DNA from: Thermohalobaculum sp039030915
GTDB lineage: Bacteria > Pseudomonadota > Alphaproteobacteria > Rhodobacterales > Rhodobacteraceae
Assembly (NCBI GenBank): GCA_039030915.1
Contig: JBCCDG010000022.1
Coordinates: 1-41,343 of the forward strand
Length of the DNA stretch: 41,343 bases
Reading direction: 5' to 3'
Part shown: piece by piece, positions 40,562 to 41,343 of the stretch
Position numbering within the stretch: the stretch's first letter is position 1
Layout: the number at the start of each line of letters is the position of its first letter
Made by a program: the position numbers and the translations under genes
Notes under the pieces: model-generated
Databases searched by the model: none
What the model was told of the DNA's origin: nothing
The model's input: only the letters and a program-made list of their open reading frames with translations

Positions 40562-41343
40562 ATGAGCAACGACCCGCTGCTCCAGCCCTACCGGCTGAAG
40601 CACCTCACGCTCAGGAACCGGATCATGACCACCAGCCATGAGCCGGCCTACCCGGAGGACGGGCTGCCGAAGGATCGCTATCGCGCCTATCACGAAGCGC
40701 GCGCCAAGGGAGGCGTCGCACTCACCATGACCGCGGGCTCGGCCATCGTGAGCCGTGACAGCCCGCCCGCCTTCAACAACGTTCTCGCCTGGCGAGACGA
40801 GGTCGTGCCCTGGCTCGCCCGCCTGGCCGTGGCCTGCCAGGCGCATGGCGCGGCGGTGATGATCCAGCTTACCCATCTCGGCCGGCGCACGGGCTGGAAC
40901 AGGGGCGACTGGTTGCCCACCGTCGCCTCGACGCGCAAGATGGAGCCCGCGCACCGGGCGTACCCCAAGCTGATCGAGGACTGGGATCGCGAGCGGATCG
41001 TCGCGGACTATGCGGATGCCGCGGAGCGGATGCAGGCGGCGGGGCTCGACGGGGTCGAGATCGAGGCCTACGGGCATCTCCTCGACGGGTTCTGGTCACC
41101 GCTCACCAACACGCTGGACGCGCCCTATGGCGGTGAGCCGCTCGAGCACCGCATGCGCTTTTCGGTCGAGGTGCTGGAGGCGATACGCGCGCGCGTCGGG
41201 CCGGACTTCATCCTCGGCATCCGGTTCGTGGCCGACGAGATGCAGGAGGGCGGGATCGGCGCGGAGGAGGGGCTGGAGATCGCGCGGGTGCTGAAGGCGC
41301 GCGGGCTCGTCGACTTCTTCAACGTGATCCGGGGGCGGGTCTA
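40562..41343 (+). CDS. NADH:flavin oxidoreductase, N-methylproline demethylase-like (partial)
   Basis: The first 260 codons of an old-yellow-enzyme-family protein, cut by the right edge. The TIM-barrel FMN domain is visible: LLQPYRLKHLTLRNRIMTTSHEPAYPEDGLP, RYRAYHEARAKGGVALTMTAGSA, MIQLTHLGRR, DYADAAERMQAAGLDGVEIEAYGHLLDGFWSPLTN and YGGEPLEHRMRF. This wording is closest to the dimethylamine dehydrogenase/2,4-dienoyl-CoA reductase-like group used in demethylation of N-methylproline-type betaines. The C-terminal iron-sulfur and FAD parts would lie beyond the window. The ATG at 40562 follows GGAGGAG. The substrate is inferred from resemblance only. Confidence 0.85.
   Translation, partial: MSNDPLLQPYRLKHLTLRNRIMTTSHEPAYPEDGLPKDRYRAYHEARAKGGVALTMTAGSAIVSRDSPPAFNNVLAWRDEVVPWLARLAVACQAHGAAVMIQLTHLGRRTGWNRGDWLPTVASTRKMEPAHRAYPKLIEDWDRERIVADYADAAERMQAAGLDGVEIEAYGHLLDGFWSPLTNTLDAPYGGEPLEHRMRFSVEVLEAIRARVGPDFILGIRFVADEMQEGGIGAEEGLEIARVLKARGLVDFFNVIRGRV

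Noticed and set aside
1..41343. CRISPR arrays, insertion sequences and rRNA genes
   Set aside because: No regularly spaced repeats, no transposase-like frame with inverted ends and no rRNA sequence seen on reading the window.

Overview
The window is about 41 kb of GC-rich, densely coding DNA. It most resembles an alphaproteobacterium of the Rhodobacterales/Rhodobacteraceae type. The reasons are the base composition, an imp-type type VI secretion (T6SS) cluster, TRAP transporters, a VPLPA-CTERM sorting tail, a PTA-fused malic enzyme and a typical alphaproteobacterial tRNA-Asn. The species assignment is inference.

Left third (1-16.9 kb): a T6SS island read outward from a divergent control region at 5498-5667. 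The minus strand carries tssA, tssB, tssC, a second tssC-like gene, tagJ and the first codons of a gene at the tssE position. This matches the impA-impF order, as I recall it, of Rhizobium. The plus strand carries tssH/clpV, hcp, an unrecognised 225-aa gene, a CdiA-CT RNase A-like toxin with its CdiI-like immunity protein, vgrG, a DUF2169 gene, a DUF4150 (PAAR-like) protein with an HNH/GHH-like nuclease tail, and a propeller-like protein that may be its immunity protein. The island therefore carries at least two candidate effector/immunity modules.

Middle (17-23 kb): a TRAP transporter locus with two substrate-binding proteins of different subfamilies but only one Q/M membrane pair. It is followed by a gap that hides a 55-codon gene encoding almost only a signal peptide plus a VPLPA-CTERM tail, and by a glutaredoxin-MauE/DoxX membrane fusion.

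RNA-repair operon (23.3-28.0 kb): hen1, an RlaP-type nucleotidyltransferase gene and pnkp overlap by 4 nt at both junctions. Pnkp (kinase, phosphatase, ligase) and Hen1 (3'-terminal 2'-O-methylation) heal, mark and seal RNAs cut by ribotoxins. The middle gene should be an additional end-processing enzyme. This is the most system-like part of the window, and its chemistry complements the RNase A-like toxin 13 kb away.

Right third (28-41.3 kb): an RTX-type calcium-binding protein, malic enzyme-phosphotransacetylase (maeB), propionyl-CoA synthetase (prpE), an orphan REC-Hpt phosphorelay protein, an IclR regulator, tRNA-Asn(GUU), a 1.9-kb stretch without a recognisable gene, a solitary urocanate hydratase (hutU), and a divergent, truncated NADH:flavin oxidoreductase of the N-methylproline/dimethylamine dehydrogenase type running off the right edge.
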